NCBI GenBank assembly: GCA_046330315.1
Contig: JAXLSZ010000006.1
Coordinates: 310,001 to 374,000, forward strand
Reading direction: 5' to 3'
Origin: JAXLSZ01 sp046330315
GTDB taxonomy: Bacteria; Actinomycetota; Thermoleophilia; Solirubrobacterales; 70-9
Length of the DNA: 64,000 nt
The position numbers and the translations under genes are program-made. Below the pieces are notes generated by a model. That model saw nothing but the letters and a program-made list of their open reading frames with translations, did no database searches and was not told where the DNA came from. Below, piece after piece: positions 32,346 to 40,615 of this stretch (positions within the stretch are counted from its first letter, which is position 1; the number at the start of each line of letters is the position of its first letter).

Positions 32346-33484
32346 TGCGAGGGCCGGCAGGGCGGGGCGGCCGGGCGCCGAGGCTTGCCGCCGTCCTGGC
32401 CGCCGGGCTGCTGTCGGCGCTGGCGGCCGGCTGCGGGTCCGGCGGGAACTCCTCCGGGGGGGCCAGGACGCTCTCCGTGAAGCTCACGGACAACGGCTGC
32501 GAGCCCGCCAAGGCCGAGGTCCCGGCGGGGCCGATCACCTTCGAGGTCGAGAACGCCGGCACCTCCAAGGTCAGCGAGTTCGAGCTGCTGGACGAGGACC
32601 GCACGATCCTCGGCGAGGCCGAGAACCTGGCCGAGGGCTTCTCCGGAAGCTTCTCGCTCACCCTCGAGAAGGGCCGATACACGATGTACTGCCCCGGTGG
32701 CGAGCGCGAGCGTGGCGTCCTGGAGGTGACCGCCGGCCCCGGCTCGACGACGGCGAAGAAGGAGGACAGGCGGGCGGTCGCCACCTACCGCGCCTACCTG
32801 GAGCGCAACGCCGATGCCCTGGTCGCGGCGGTCAAACCCCTTCTCGCCGCGATCGAGCTCGGGGACGTCGCCCGGGCCAGGAGGCTCTACGTGGCGGCGC
32901 GGGTCCCCTACGAGCGGATCGAGCCGGTGGCCGAGTCCTTCGGGGGTCTCGACCCGGCCATCGACGCCCGTGAGGGGGACGTCCCGGCGGCCGAGTGGAG
33001 CGGCTTTCACCCGATCGAGCGCCAGCTCTGGGTGAAGGCCAACGCCGACGGCATGGCGCCGGTGGCCCGCAGGCTGCTGGCGGACACCGAGCGGCTGCGC
33101 AGCAGGGTGGCGACGGTGGAGCTGCAGGCCGGCCAGATCGCCAACGGCGCCAACGAGCTGCTCGGCGAGGTGTCGGCCTCGAAGATCACCGGCGAGGAGG
33201 AGCGCTACTCGCACACCGACCTGGTCGACTTCGAGGCCAACCTGGACGGGTCCAAGGCGGCCTTCGAGTCGGTGCGGCCGATGCTCGCCGCGAGGGCGCC
33301 GGCTCTGGCCTTCGAGATCGACGAGCTGTTCGACAAGGCCCAGCGGCGGCTGAGCGCCTACGGCAGCGGCACCGACTTCGTCTCCTACCAGACGCTGACC
33401 GCTGCGAACACCCGCCGGCTCGCCCGCAGCATCGACGCGCTGGCCGAGTCCGTCTCCCAGGTTCCCGCCGAGATAGTCCAGTGA
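32345..33484 (+). CDS. efeO: EfeO lipoprotein, cupredoxin plus M75 domains (379 aa)
   Basis: This is the surface-anchored component of EfeUOB. A signal peptide with lipobox ALAAGC (C30) is followed by a cupredoxin-like domain (about 40-130, with YTMYCPGG near 113-119). The M75 imelysin-type helical domain comes next with HxxE at H222-E225 (FHPIERQLW). The layout matches full-length EfeO; the M75 motif is thought to bind metal. It probably delivers iron to EfeU together with EfeB. Its stop overlaps the efeB start. Confidence 0.93.
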   Translation: MRGPAGRGGRAPRLAAVLAAGLLSALAAGCGSGGNSSGGARTLSVKLTDNGCEPAKAEVPAGPITFEVENAGTSKVSEFELLDEDRTILGEAENLAEGFSGSFSLTLEKGRYTMYCPGGERERGVLEVTAGPGSTTAKKEDRRAVATYRAYLERNADALVAAVKPLLAAIELGDVARARRLYVAARVPYERIEPVAESFGGLDPAIDAREGDVPAAEWSGFHPIERQLWVKANADGMAPVARRLLADTERLRSRVATVELQAGQIANGANELLGEVSASKITGEEERYSHTDLVDFEANLDGSKAAFESVRPMLAARAPALAFEIDELFDKAQRRLSAYGSGTDFVSYQTLTAANTRRLARSIDALAESVSQVPAEIVQ

Positions 33485-34734
33485 GCCCGCTGACCCGGCG
33501 CCAGCTCCTCGCCAGCGGCGGCGCCGTCGGCGCGGGGTTTGCGATCGGAGCGGGAACCGGCTACGCGCTCGGGAACGAGCCGGCAAGCAAGGGCACCGGG
33601 ACCGAGCCCTTCCACGGGACCCACCAGGCGGGCATCTCGACCCCCGCCCAGGACCGCCTGCACTTCGCCGCCTTCGACCTGGTCGCGAGCAGCGCCGGCG
33701 AGCTGCGCGAGCTGATGCGCGAGTGGACGGCGGCGGCGGCCGAGATGACCGCGGGCGAGATGGTCGGCACCGAGAACGACGCGCCCGTCGCCCCTCCCGA
33801 AGACACCGGCGAGACGGTCGGCCTTCTGCCCTCGCGGCTGACCGTCACCTTCGGCTTCGGGCCCGACCTCTTCGAGCGCGACGGCGAAGACCGCATCGGC
33901 CTGCGCCGGCGCCGGCCGGCGGCGCTGAGGCCGATCCCGCCGCTGCCCGGGGACCAGCTCGATCCCACGATCAGCGGCGGCGACCTCTGCGTACAGGCCT
34001 GTGCCGACGACCCGCAGGTCGCCTTCCACGCGGTCCGCAACCTGGCCCGGATCGGCCGTGGCGCCGTCGTCATGCGCTGGTCGCAGCTCGGGTTCGGGAG
34101 GACCGCGAGCACCAGCCGCGAGCAGGACACCCCCCGCAACCTGATGGGATTCAAGGACGGGACCGCCAACATCGTCGCCGAGGACACCGAGGCGCTGCGC
34201 CGCCACGTCTGGGTCGGCGAGGACGATCGGCCGGGCTGGATGCGCGACGGCACCTACATGGTGACGAGACGGATCCGGATGCTGCTGGAGATCTGGGACC
34301 GCTCCTCCCTGGCCGACCAGGAGCAGACGATCGGGCGACGCAAGTACAGCGGGGCGCCGATCGGCGCCGAGGAGGAGTTCTCGCCGCTCGAGCCGGCGCT
34401 GGCCGCGCGACGCCCGTCGGGCGCCCCCGAGGTGCCCGCGGACTCTCACGTGCGCCTCGCCTCGCCCACCGCCAACGAGGGCGAGCGCATCCTGCGGCGC
34501 GGCTACTCCTTCACCGACGGCGTGGTCGAGAGCCTCGGGGAGCTCGACGCAGGGCTCTTCTTCGTCTGCTTCCAGCGCGACCCCGCGCGCCAGTTCGTGG
34601 CGATCCAGCGGCGGCTGGGCCGCAGCGACGCCCTCAACGAGTACATCAGCCACGTGAGCAGCGCCATCTTCGCGATCCCGCCCGGGACGAGGCCCGGCGG
34701 CTACGTCGGCGAGACGCTGCTCGAGCGGGCCTAG
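33481..34734 (+). CDS. efeB: EfeB, DyP-type heme peroxidase (417 aa)
   Basis: This is a Tat-exported heme peroxidase that completes EfeUOB. The signal starts MSPLTRRQLLASGG with the twin arginines at 6-7. The DyP motif GFKDG is at 223-227 (catalytic D226) and the likely proximal heme histidine is H323 in ADSHVRLASP; the arginine-containing distal stretch follows. Length is normal. The GTG at 33481 overlaps the efeO stop. Proposed roles are oxidation of ferrous iron or release of iron from heme. Its stop interlocks with that of the convergent neighbour. Confidence 0.94.
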   Translation: MSPLTRRQLLASGGAVGAGFAIGAGTGYALGNEPASKGTGTEPFHGTHQAGISTPAQDRLHFAAFDLVASSAGELRELMREWTAAAAEMTAGEMVGTENDAPVAPPEDTGETVGLLPSRLTVTFGFGPDLFERDGEDRIGLRRRRPAALRPIPPLPGDQLDPTISGGDLCVQACADDPQVAFHAVRNLARIGRGAVVMRWSQLGFGRTASTSREQDTPRNLMGFKDGTANIVAEDTEALRRHVWVGEDDRPGWMRDGTYMVTRRIRMLLEIWDRSSLADQEQTIGRRKYSGAPIGAEEEFSPLEPALAARRPSGAPEVPADSHVRLASPTANEGERILRRGYSFTDGVVESLGELDAGLFFVCFQRDPARQFVAIQRRLGRSDALNEYISHVSSAIFAIPPGTRPGGYVGETLLERA

Positions 34735-35615
34735 CCGCCGCCGGGGCCGGGCGCCGCCCGGTCGGCCCCGGCGCCCGCCGCCCGGGCCGGGTCTTCTCCG
34801 GCCTCGCCCTCCCCGCCCGGGCCGGGCCTCTTCCCGCCGGGCGGCCTGGCGGGGCTGGGCAGGTGGGGGGCCCCGCCGATCCTGTCCTGCCAGCGCCGGT
34901 AGCGCTCGTGGACGCGGTCGGCGCGCCGGCGGGCGGTCTGCATCTTGCGGCCGTCGCGGTCGTAGAAGCGCCGGGCCCACGGGGACCCGGGCTGGGCCAC
35001 CCGGATCGCCCCGATCAGCGAGATCAGGGGGACGAAGAAGCCGACGAGCCCCGTCCAGAGCTTGCCCTTGAAGAGGGTGACGATGCACAGCGCGAGGTTG
35101 AGCGAGACGCTGGCGACGACCACCGCGATCGAGCTCGCCTGGTTCTCGGCGCTGCCGCCGAGCGGCGCGAAGCCCAGAACCACGGCTCCGCCGATGATCG
35201 CGGCGACGATCGTCGCGTCGATCGAGCGCCGGCCCTCCTCGGACCAGTAGACATCCTCGAGGTGCAGCCAGAGCGCGAACTCGTCGAGGGTCAGCCCGCA
35301 GCCGACGCCGAAGGCGACCGCGAGGATCTCGGCCCAGGGGCTATCCGGCTGCAGCGCGAACTCGAGGAAGCCGGCGAGGATGATCAGCACGATCCCGAAC
35401 ACCAGGTGGTGGATGTGAAGGCCGCCCGGCCTCACCGAGCCGGGCCACCAGGGAACCTTGGGGCTGCGCATCAGCCGGGTGCTCATGCGGATGAAGCCGA
35501 AGGAGAGCAGGAAGGCGGCGAGCAGCAGCAGGCCGGCTCGCTGGCCGTCGCCGCCCAGCGAGCCGTTGCCGGCGTCGAAGGTGATGGTTATTCCCGCCAC
35601 GGCGCCCGAGAGCAC
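34731..35615 (-). CDS. Integral membrane protein of unknown function (294 aa)
   Basis: Six or so hydrophobic segments are visible, including AGLLLLAAFLLSFGFI, HHLVFGIVLIILAGFLEFAL, ATIVAAIIGGAVVLGF and IAVVVASVSLNLALCIVTLF. A conserved-looking GGLHIHHLVFG and an acidic LTLDEFALWLHLEDVYW suggest a histidine/acidic membrane site, perhaps for a metal. The last 60 residues are basic and then Pro/Gly-rich, probably cytoplasmic. No family can be named. The GTG at 35615 lies just after the MFS gene's stop, so the two are likely co-transcribed. Confidence 0.75.
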   Translation of the reverse strand: MLSGAVAGITITFDAGNGSLGGDGQRAGLLLLAAFLLSFGFIRMSTRLMRSPKVPWWPGSVRPGGLHIHHLVFGIVLIILAGFLEFALQPDSPWAEILAVAFGVGCGLTLDEFALWLHLEDVYWSEEGRRSIDATIVAAIIGGAVVLGFAPLGGSAENQASSIAVVVASVSLNLALCIVTLFKGKLWTGLVGFFVPLISLIGAIRVAQPGSPWARRFYDRDGRKMQTARRRADRVHERYRRWQDRIGGAPHLPSPARPPGGKRPGPGGEGEAGEDPARAAGAGADRAAPGPGGG

Positions 35616-35626
35616 GGGCCCGAACT

Positions 35627-36823
35627 CTACCCGGCGCCCGCCGCGCGCCCGGCCGCGCGCCGCGACCTCACCGCGCCCCCGAGCACGGTCAGCAAGCAGA
35701 GCGCGGCGCCGATCAGGTAGGGGACGGCGTCGCTGCTCGCCTCGGCGATCCCGGCGCCGCCGGCGGCGCCGACCGCCTGGCCCCCGCCCCAGGCCAGGTT
35801 CCACAGGCCGAAGGCCACGCCCAGGTCCAGGCCGCGCCGCTCGACCCCCCCGGAGAGCAGGGCGCCGGCCGGAACCCAGGGGGCGCCGAAGGCGACGCAC
35901 GCCCCGACCAGCAGCACCGCGTAGGGGACGACCGCCCCGGGCAGGGGCAGGATGACGGCGACGACCGCGCAGGCGGCCAGACCCGCCCGGGCCACGGGGT
36001 AGGCGCCGCGGCGATCCGCCAGCCTCCCGACGACCGGGTTGATCGCGGCCTCGACCGCCGTGCAGACGAAGAAGGTGAGGGCGATCGCCACGGACCCCGC
36101 GCCGAGCGCGCTCAGCCGCAGCGGCGCCAGCACCTCCAGCACGCCGAAGAGGGTCGAGGGAAGCGCCGTGAACCAGAGGCCGGCCCGGAGGCTGGGCTCC
36201 GCCCGGGCGGCGCGCACCAGGTCCCCGAGCGTGTCGGGCCGCCCGGGCGGCGGGGCCGGGATGCGCAGTGCCAGGAACCCGAGGGCCGCGATCACCGCGG
36301 CGACCGCGCTGAAGACGAGCTCCGGGCTGGTGACCGTCGCGATCCCTCCCAGCACCGGCCCCAGCAGCGCCCCGGCGATCCCGACGCCGACCGCCGCGCC
36401 GACCAGCTCGCCGCGCCGCTGCCTGGGCGCCGTCGAGACCAGCCAGGTGAGGCCGGCGGCCCAGACGCAGGCCCCGCCGGCACCCTGCAGGAAGCGCGCC
36501 GCGTCGAGCAGCTCCAGGTCCCGGGCGAAGCCGAAGGCGATGCTGGAGACGGCGAGCAGCGCGACCCCGGTCAGCACCGTCCGCCGCGCGCCGATCCGCG
36601 CGACCAGGAATCCGGCGGGAACCGCGAAGGCGATCATCGCGAAGGCGTAGAAGGCCGAGAGGGTGCCGGCCGACGCCTTGGTGAGCCCCAGCTCACCGAC
36701 GTAGAAGGGCAGCAGCGGGATCAGCACCGAGTAGAAGAGGTTCTCGACCAGGACCATCGTCCCGACGAGGACGAACAGCCTCCGGTCGACCACCCCCGCT
36801 GGGCGGTGCCGCCCGGCAACCAT
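35627..36823 (-). CDS. Major facilitator superfamily transporter (398 aa)
   Basis: Twelve hydrophobic stretches form two six-helix halves. The N-terminal half carries FLVARIGARRTVLTGVALLA, the MFS motif A between helices 2 and 3, and the C-terminal half a matching VVGRLADRRGAYPVARAG. Length and FLQGAGGACVWAAGLTWLV fit drug-efflux or sugar-efflux type MFS proteins. Substrate is unknown. It is eight bases downstream of the acyl-CoA dehydrogenase on the same strand, so it may be the last part of that catabolic unit or a separate exporter. Confidence 0.85.
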   Translation of the reverse strand: MVAGRHRPAGVVDRRLFVLVGTMVLVENLFYSVLIPLLPFYVGELGLTKASAGTLSAFYAFAMIAFAVPAGFLVARIGARRTVLTGVALLAVSSIAFGFARDLELLDAARFLQGAGGACVWAAGLTWLVSTAPRQRRGELVGAAVGVGIAGALLGPVLGGIATVTSPELVFSAVAAVIAALGFLALRIPAPPPGRPDTLGDLVRAARAEPSLRAGLWFTALPSTLFGVLEVLAPLRLSALGAGSVAIALTFFVCTAVEAAINPVVGRLADRRGAYPVARAGLAACAVVAVILPLPGAVVPYAVLLVGACVAFGAPWVPAGALLSGGVERRGLDLGVAFGLWNLAWGGGQAVGAAGGAGIAEASSDAVPYLIGAALCLLTVLGGAVRSRRAAGRAAGAG

Positions 36824-36831
36824 CGGGCTCT

Positions 36832-38025
36832 CTAGGCGCCGACCGGCTCGGGCACGGCTCCGGGGGCCACCGCCAGCAGTTCGTCCAGGCCGCGCTTTCG
36901 CACCTCGTTGGCGACGATCAGCCGCTGGATCTCGGAGGTGCCCTCCCAGATCCGGTCCACCCGGATGTCCCGGTAGAGCCTCTCGACGGGGTGCTCGCGC
37001 ATGTAGCCGCGGCCGCCGAAGATCTGCACGGCGCGGTCGATCACGCGGCCGGCCGCCTCCGAGGCGGCGAGCTTGACCATCGCGGCCTTGGCGTGGAGCA
37101 GCTTGCGCGGAATCCCCGCATCCGCCTCCCAGGCCACCTGGTAGACGAGCGCCCGGTTCAGCGCGATCTCCGTAGCGCTGTCGGCGATCATCGCCGCGAT
37201 CAGCTGGTGCTCGGCGATCGGCTTTCCCCCCTGGACGCGCTCGTCGGCCCAGCCGGAGGCCAGGCGCAGCGCCCTCTCCGCGGCGCCGGTGGCCCGGGCG
37301 GCGATCATCAGCCGCTCCTCGACGAACCAGTCGCGGGTCAGCTCGTAGCCCCGGCCGACCTCGCCCAGCACCTGCTCAGGCCCCAGCCTGACCCGCTCGA
37401 AGACGAACTCCGGGTGCTCGTAGACGAAGGTGTGCATGTAGGCGGGGGTCCGCTTGACGGCCACCCCGGGGAGGTCGCGGTCGACCAGGAAGAGGGTCGG
37501 CTCGCCGCCCGGCATCACCCGGGCGAGCACGATCAGGAAGTCGGCGACGTCGCCGACGGTGACGAACCACTTCTCGCCGCTCAGCAGGAAATCGTCCCCG
37601 TCGCGCTCGGCGACGCTGGACAGCGCGGTCGGATCGGAGCCGGCGTCCTCCTCGGTGACCGCCACGCAGTCGCGCCGCTCGCCGCGGATCGCGGGCTCCA
37701 GGTAGCGCTCGCGCTGCTGAGGCGTGCAGGCGCGCAGCGCGTTCGCCGGCCGCCACACCGTGTCCCACAGCGCGTTGGTGATCTTGCCGAGCTGCTCGGA
37801 GACGATCGCCTGCTCCAGCACCGAGAGCCCCGCGCCGCCCCACTCGGCGGGCATGTTGATCGCGTTGAGGCCGCTGGCCAGCACCTTCTCGGAGATCTCC
37901 GCCAGGCGCTCGGCGGGCAGGCCTCCCCCCTGCTCGCACTCCTCCTCGAAGGGAATGATCTCCGCCGCCAGCCGGGCCGCCCTGCCGCGTAGCTCGATCT
38001 GCGAGGGGTCAAGCGTGTAGTCCAT
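36832..38025 (-). CDS. Acyl-CoA dehydrogenase (397 aa)
   Basis: This is a flavin-dependent enzyme introducing a 2,3-double bond in an acyl-CoA. Family blocks are CVAVTEEDAGSDPTA (FAD/substrate contact), LSGEKWFVTVGD, VQIFGGRGYMREHPVERLYRD and the C-terminal RIWEGTSEIQRLIVANEV, which contains the catalytic glutamate position of medium/short-chain enzymes. The ATG at 38025 has AGGAG ten bases upstream. It follows the acyl-CoA synthetase after a 146-base gap that has no recognisable gene. Chain length and branching preference cannot be told. Confidence 0.92.
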   Translation of the reverse strand: MDYTLDPSQIELRGRAARLAAEIIPFEEECEQGGGLPAERLAEISEKVLASGLNAINMPAEWGGAGLSVLEQAIVSEQLGKITNALWDTVWRPANALRACTPQQRERYLEPAIRGERRDCVAVTEEDAGSDPTALSSVAERDGDDFLLSGEKWFVTVGDVADFLIVLARVMPGGEPTLFLVDRDLPGVAVKRTPAYMHTFVYEHPEFVFERVRLGPEQVLGEVGRGYELTRDWFVEERLMIAARATGAAERALRLASGWADERVQGGKPIAEHQLIAAMIADSATEIALNRALVYQVAWEADAGIPRKLLHAKAAMVKLAASEAAGRVIDRAVQIFGGRGYMREHPVERLYRDIRVDRIWEGTSEIQRLIVANEVRKRGLDELLAVAPGAVPEPVGA

Positions 38026-38171
38026 CGCGTTCCTGCTCCTTGTCGTGTGTGGTCGGTGGTGCTGTCCGGCCGGCCCCCCTTGGCCATGCACGGTGCCGTT
38101 GGGGACCTCCGTCGGCAGGTGTGTGGAGTTTCGAGGTCCATGGCAGAAGAACGCCGCACACCGAGCCCGGG

Positions 38172-40466
38172 TCAGCCACGGCTCGTGGCCTCCGGGACGA
38201 TCCGGGCGTCGAGCCCGAGCGCCCCCCCGGGCCAGACCACCAGCGGGTTGATCTCGAGCTCGGCCAGATCCGGATGGGAGGCGGCGAGCGTGGAGAGCGA
38301 GGCGATCGCCTCCGCCGCCGCATGGAGGTCCACGGCAGGGCGGCCGCGGGCGCCCTCCAGCAGGGGCGCGGCCCGCAGCGATGCGAGCATCTCCAGGGCA
38401 CGGTCGGCGTCCAAGGGCGCCAGCGCCACGGCTACGTCGTCCAGCAGCTCCGCGTAGATGCCGCCCGCCGCGACCGCGACCACCGGACCGAACCGCGGGT
38501 CCCGCCTGGCACCGACCAGGAGCTCGAAGGCCCCCTCCGGCGCCGTCATGGGCTCGACCGAGTAGGTCGCCGAGCCGGTCGCGGCCATCGCATCGAAGGC
38601 GGCGCGCAACTCGCCCGGACCCTCCAGCCCGAGCGCCACGCCGCCCAGGTCGGACTTGTGGAGAAGATCGGCCGCCTTCAGCACCACCGGATAGCCGAGC
38701 TGGTCCGCGGCCCGCACCGCCGCCTCGACGCCCTCGACCGGGCGTGCCTCGGCGCCCTCGACCGGGCGCGCCTCGACGCCCTCGACCGGGCGCGCCTCGA
38801 CGCCCTCGACCGGGCGCGCCTCGGCGCTCTCGACCCGGCGTGCCTCGGCCCTCTCGACCCGGCGTGCCTCGGCGCTCTCGACCCGGCGTGCCTCGACCAG
38901 GGGGATGCCCGCGTCCGCGAGCACCTCCCGGGCGACCCAGTAGCCCTGCCCGGAGACGGGGGCCTGCGCCGCCGGCATCGCGGGCAGGGGCCCGGCGGGC
39001 CCAGGCCCCGCCTCGACGATCCGCGCCAGGGCGGCGACGGCGTCGTCGACCCGGGCGAAGAGCGGCACCCCGGCGGCGCGAAGCGCCAGGGCCGGGCTGC
39101 TGTCCCAGTGCATGGTCTGGGCGAGCAGCGGAAGGCCGTGGCGCCGGGCCGCCTCCGCCATCCCCCGGGCGACCTCGGACTCGCGCTCCTCGGCCCCGGC
39201 GCCCTCCCCGGCGTCGACGCTGTAGCCGCCGAAGTAGCCGGTCAGCAGGATCGAGTCCGCCTCGCCGGAGGCGCCGATCTCGGCGATCACGCGTTCGTAG
39301 CTGCACAGGTCCTCGTCCCCCGCGCCGGCCAGGTCGAGCGGGTTGCCGGGCACCGGCCGGCCCGGGAGCGAGGCGAGGATCCTCTCCCCGAGCCCGCTGC
39401 TGAGGGGAGGAAGGTCCAGCCCGGCTTCGCTGGCGAGGTCGGCGGCGATCACCCCGTGGCCGCCCCCGTCGGTGACGATCGCCACCCGAGGCCCGGCGGG
39501 GCGCGGCACGCTGACCAGCACCTTGGCGGCCTCGGCCATCTCGGTAAGGGAGGAGACCCGGACGGCGCCGGCCAGACGGCAGGCGGCCGCGACGACCTCG
39601 CCGCCGCTGACCATCGCGCCGGTGTGGCTGGCGGCGGCGCGGGCGCCGGCGTCGCTGGAGCCGGCCGGCAGGACGACCACCGGCTTGCCGGCCTCGATCA
39701 TCGCCCCGGTCAGCGCCCTGCCGCCCCTGAAGTCCTCGACGTAGAGCGCGATCACCTCGGTCGCGTCGTGGGCGGCCAGATCGGCGACGAGCTCGGCGAT
39801 CTCGAGGTCGGCCTGGTTGCCGATCGAGGCGACCCTCGTGAAGCCGAGCCCCTCCCTGGCGGCGATCCTGGCCAGCTCCAGCGCGACGTTCCCGCTCTGG
39901 CAGACGAGGCCGATCGGGCCCCCCACCAGCCCGCCGAGCCCGAGCCGCAGGCCAGAGCCCAGGTCGGCCACGCCTCCGCAGTTGGGGCCGAGCATCAGCG
40001 CGCCCGCCTCCCGCACCGAGGCCACGACCGACTCCTGCCGCGCCCGCCCCTCCTCCCCGGTGTCGGCGAACCCGGAGGTGATCGCCACCAGCGCCCTGGC
40101 GCCGGCCCTCAGGGAGTCGTCCACGGCCTCCTCGAAGCGGCTCGCGGGCACCGTCAGCACGACCAGCTCGGGGGGCTCGGGCAACTCCGAGACCGACGCG
40201 TAGGCGCGCTGCCCGAGGATCTCGCCGCCCCTGGCGTTGACCAGGAAGACATCGCGGCGATCGGCGCCCTCCAGCGCGTCGCGGGAGAGCCAGTGGCCCC
40301 ATTTCATGGGGTCGGCGGAGGCGCCGACGACCGCGACCGTGCGCGGCTCGTAGAGGCACTCCAGGGAGCGCCCGGGCGGCTTCCCGGCCGTCTTCGTCCC
40401 GGAGTCCTTCCCGGCCGCCCGAGAGTCCTTCCCGGCCGCCCCCGCGTCCTTCTCGGCCGCCTTCAC
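38172..40466 (-). CDS. ADP-forming acyl-CoA synthetase (764 aa) with internal 8-residue repeats
   Basis: This is a single-chain NDP-forming acyl-CoA synthetase. It has an N-terminal CoA-binding domain (LYEPRTVAVVGASADPMKWG), a succinyl-CoA-ligase-like middle (LMLGPNCGGVAD, SGNVALEL, with the phospho-histidine region SHTGAMVSGG) and a C-terminal ATP-grasp domain (YPVVLKAADLLHKSDLGGVALGL). Just before the ATP-grasp strand it carries seven tandem copies of EAR(R/P)VE plus two residues, about 56 residues. The first 30 residues are a Lys/Ala-rich repeat-like extension. The GTG at 40466 overlaps the stop of the small FAD remnant; a GTG at 40472 is an alternative. It probably activates the acid for the downstream dehydrogenase. 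Confidence 0.9.
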   Translation of the reverse strand: MKAAEKDAGAAGKDSRAAGKDSGTKTAGKPPGRSLECLYEPRTVAVVGASADPMKWGHWLSRDALEGADRRDVFLVNARGGEILGQRAYASVSELPEPPELVVLTVPASRFEEAVDDSLRAGARALVAITSGFADTGEEGRARQESVVASVREAGALMLGPNCGGVADLGSGLRLGLGGLVGGPIGLVCQSGNVALELARIAAREGLGFTRVASIGNQADLEIAELVADLAAHDATEVIALYVEDFRGGRALTGAMIEAGKPVVVLPAGSSDAGARAAASHTGAMVSGGEVVAAACRLAGAVRVSSLTEMAEAAKVLVSVPRPAGPRVAIVTDGGGHGVIAADLASEAGLDLPPLSSGLGERILASLPGRPVPGNPLDLAGAGDEDLCSYERVIAEIGASGEADSILLTGYFGGYSVDAGEGAGAEERESEVARGMAEAARRHGLPLLAQTMHWDSSPALALRAAGVPLFARVDDAVAALARIVEAGPGPAGPLPAMPAAQAPVSGQGYWVAREVLADAGIPLVEARRVESAEARRVERAEARRVESAEARPVEGVEARPVEGVEARPVEGAEARPVEGVEAAVRAADQLGYPVVLKAADLLHKSDLGGVALGLEGPGELRAAFDAMAATGSATYSVEPMTAPEGAFELLVGARRDPRFGPVVAVAAGGIYAELLDDVAVALAPLDADRALEMLASLRAAPLLEGARGRPAVDLHAAAEAIASLSTLAASHPDLAELEINPLVVWPGGALGLDARIVPEATSRG
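38722..38893 (-). repeat. Seven-copy 24-base minisatellite inside the acyl-CoA synthetase gene
   Basis: Tandem 24-base units encode EARRVESA, EARRVERA, EARRVESA, EARPVEGV, EARPVEGV, EARPVEGA and EARPVEGV. The sub-pattern shows two subfamilies (RRVE and RPVE), so the array grew by more than one duplication step. The frame is kept throughout. It falls at the linker before the ATP-grasp domain, where a length change is likely tolerated. Confidence 0.95.
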
Positions 40467-40615
40467 CCCCACGCCCCCGCCGGCGAGCGGAGCTGCTCGG
40501 TGAGCCGCCGCGCGACCAGGACCTCGGCCCCCGAGGAGGAGGTCTCGCGGGCCGCGATCAGCCCGGCGAGCCCGGCCCCGACCACGGTCACGTCCGCCTC
40601 GCGCGAGGGGCTCAC
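40463..40615 (-). pseudogene. Remnant of an FAD-dependent amine oxidase-like gene (50 codons)
   Basis: The frame opens with GTG at 40615, overlapping the potA stop (GTGA), and ends in a TGA at 40463 that overlaps the acyl-CoA synthetase GTG. It reads ADVTVVGAGLAGLIAARE, a textbook FAD/NAD Rossmann start (GxGxxG) as in flavin amine oxidases. After about 35 residues it jumps to ARRLTEQLRSPAGAWG, which looks like the tail of such a protein. A full enzyme would be about 430-480 residues, so most of the body is missing. The most likely cause is an in-frame deletion that kept both coupled ends. Confidence 0.7.

Noticed and set aside
38026..38171. Small gene between the acyl-CoA synthetase and dehydrogenase
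   Set aside because: The frame through it has no start context or motif; 146 bases of apparently non-coding DNA.
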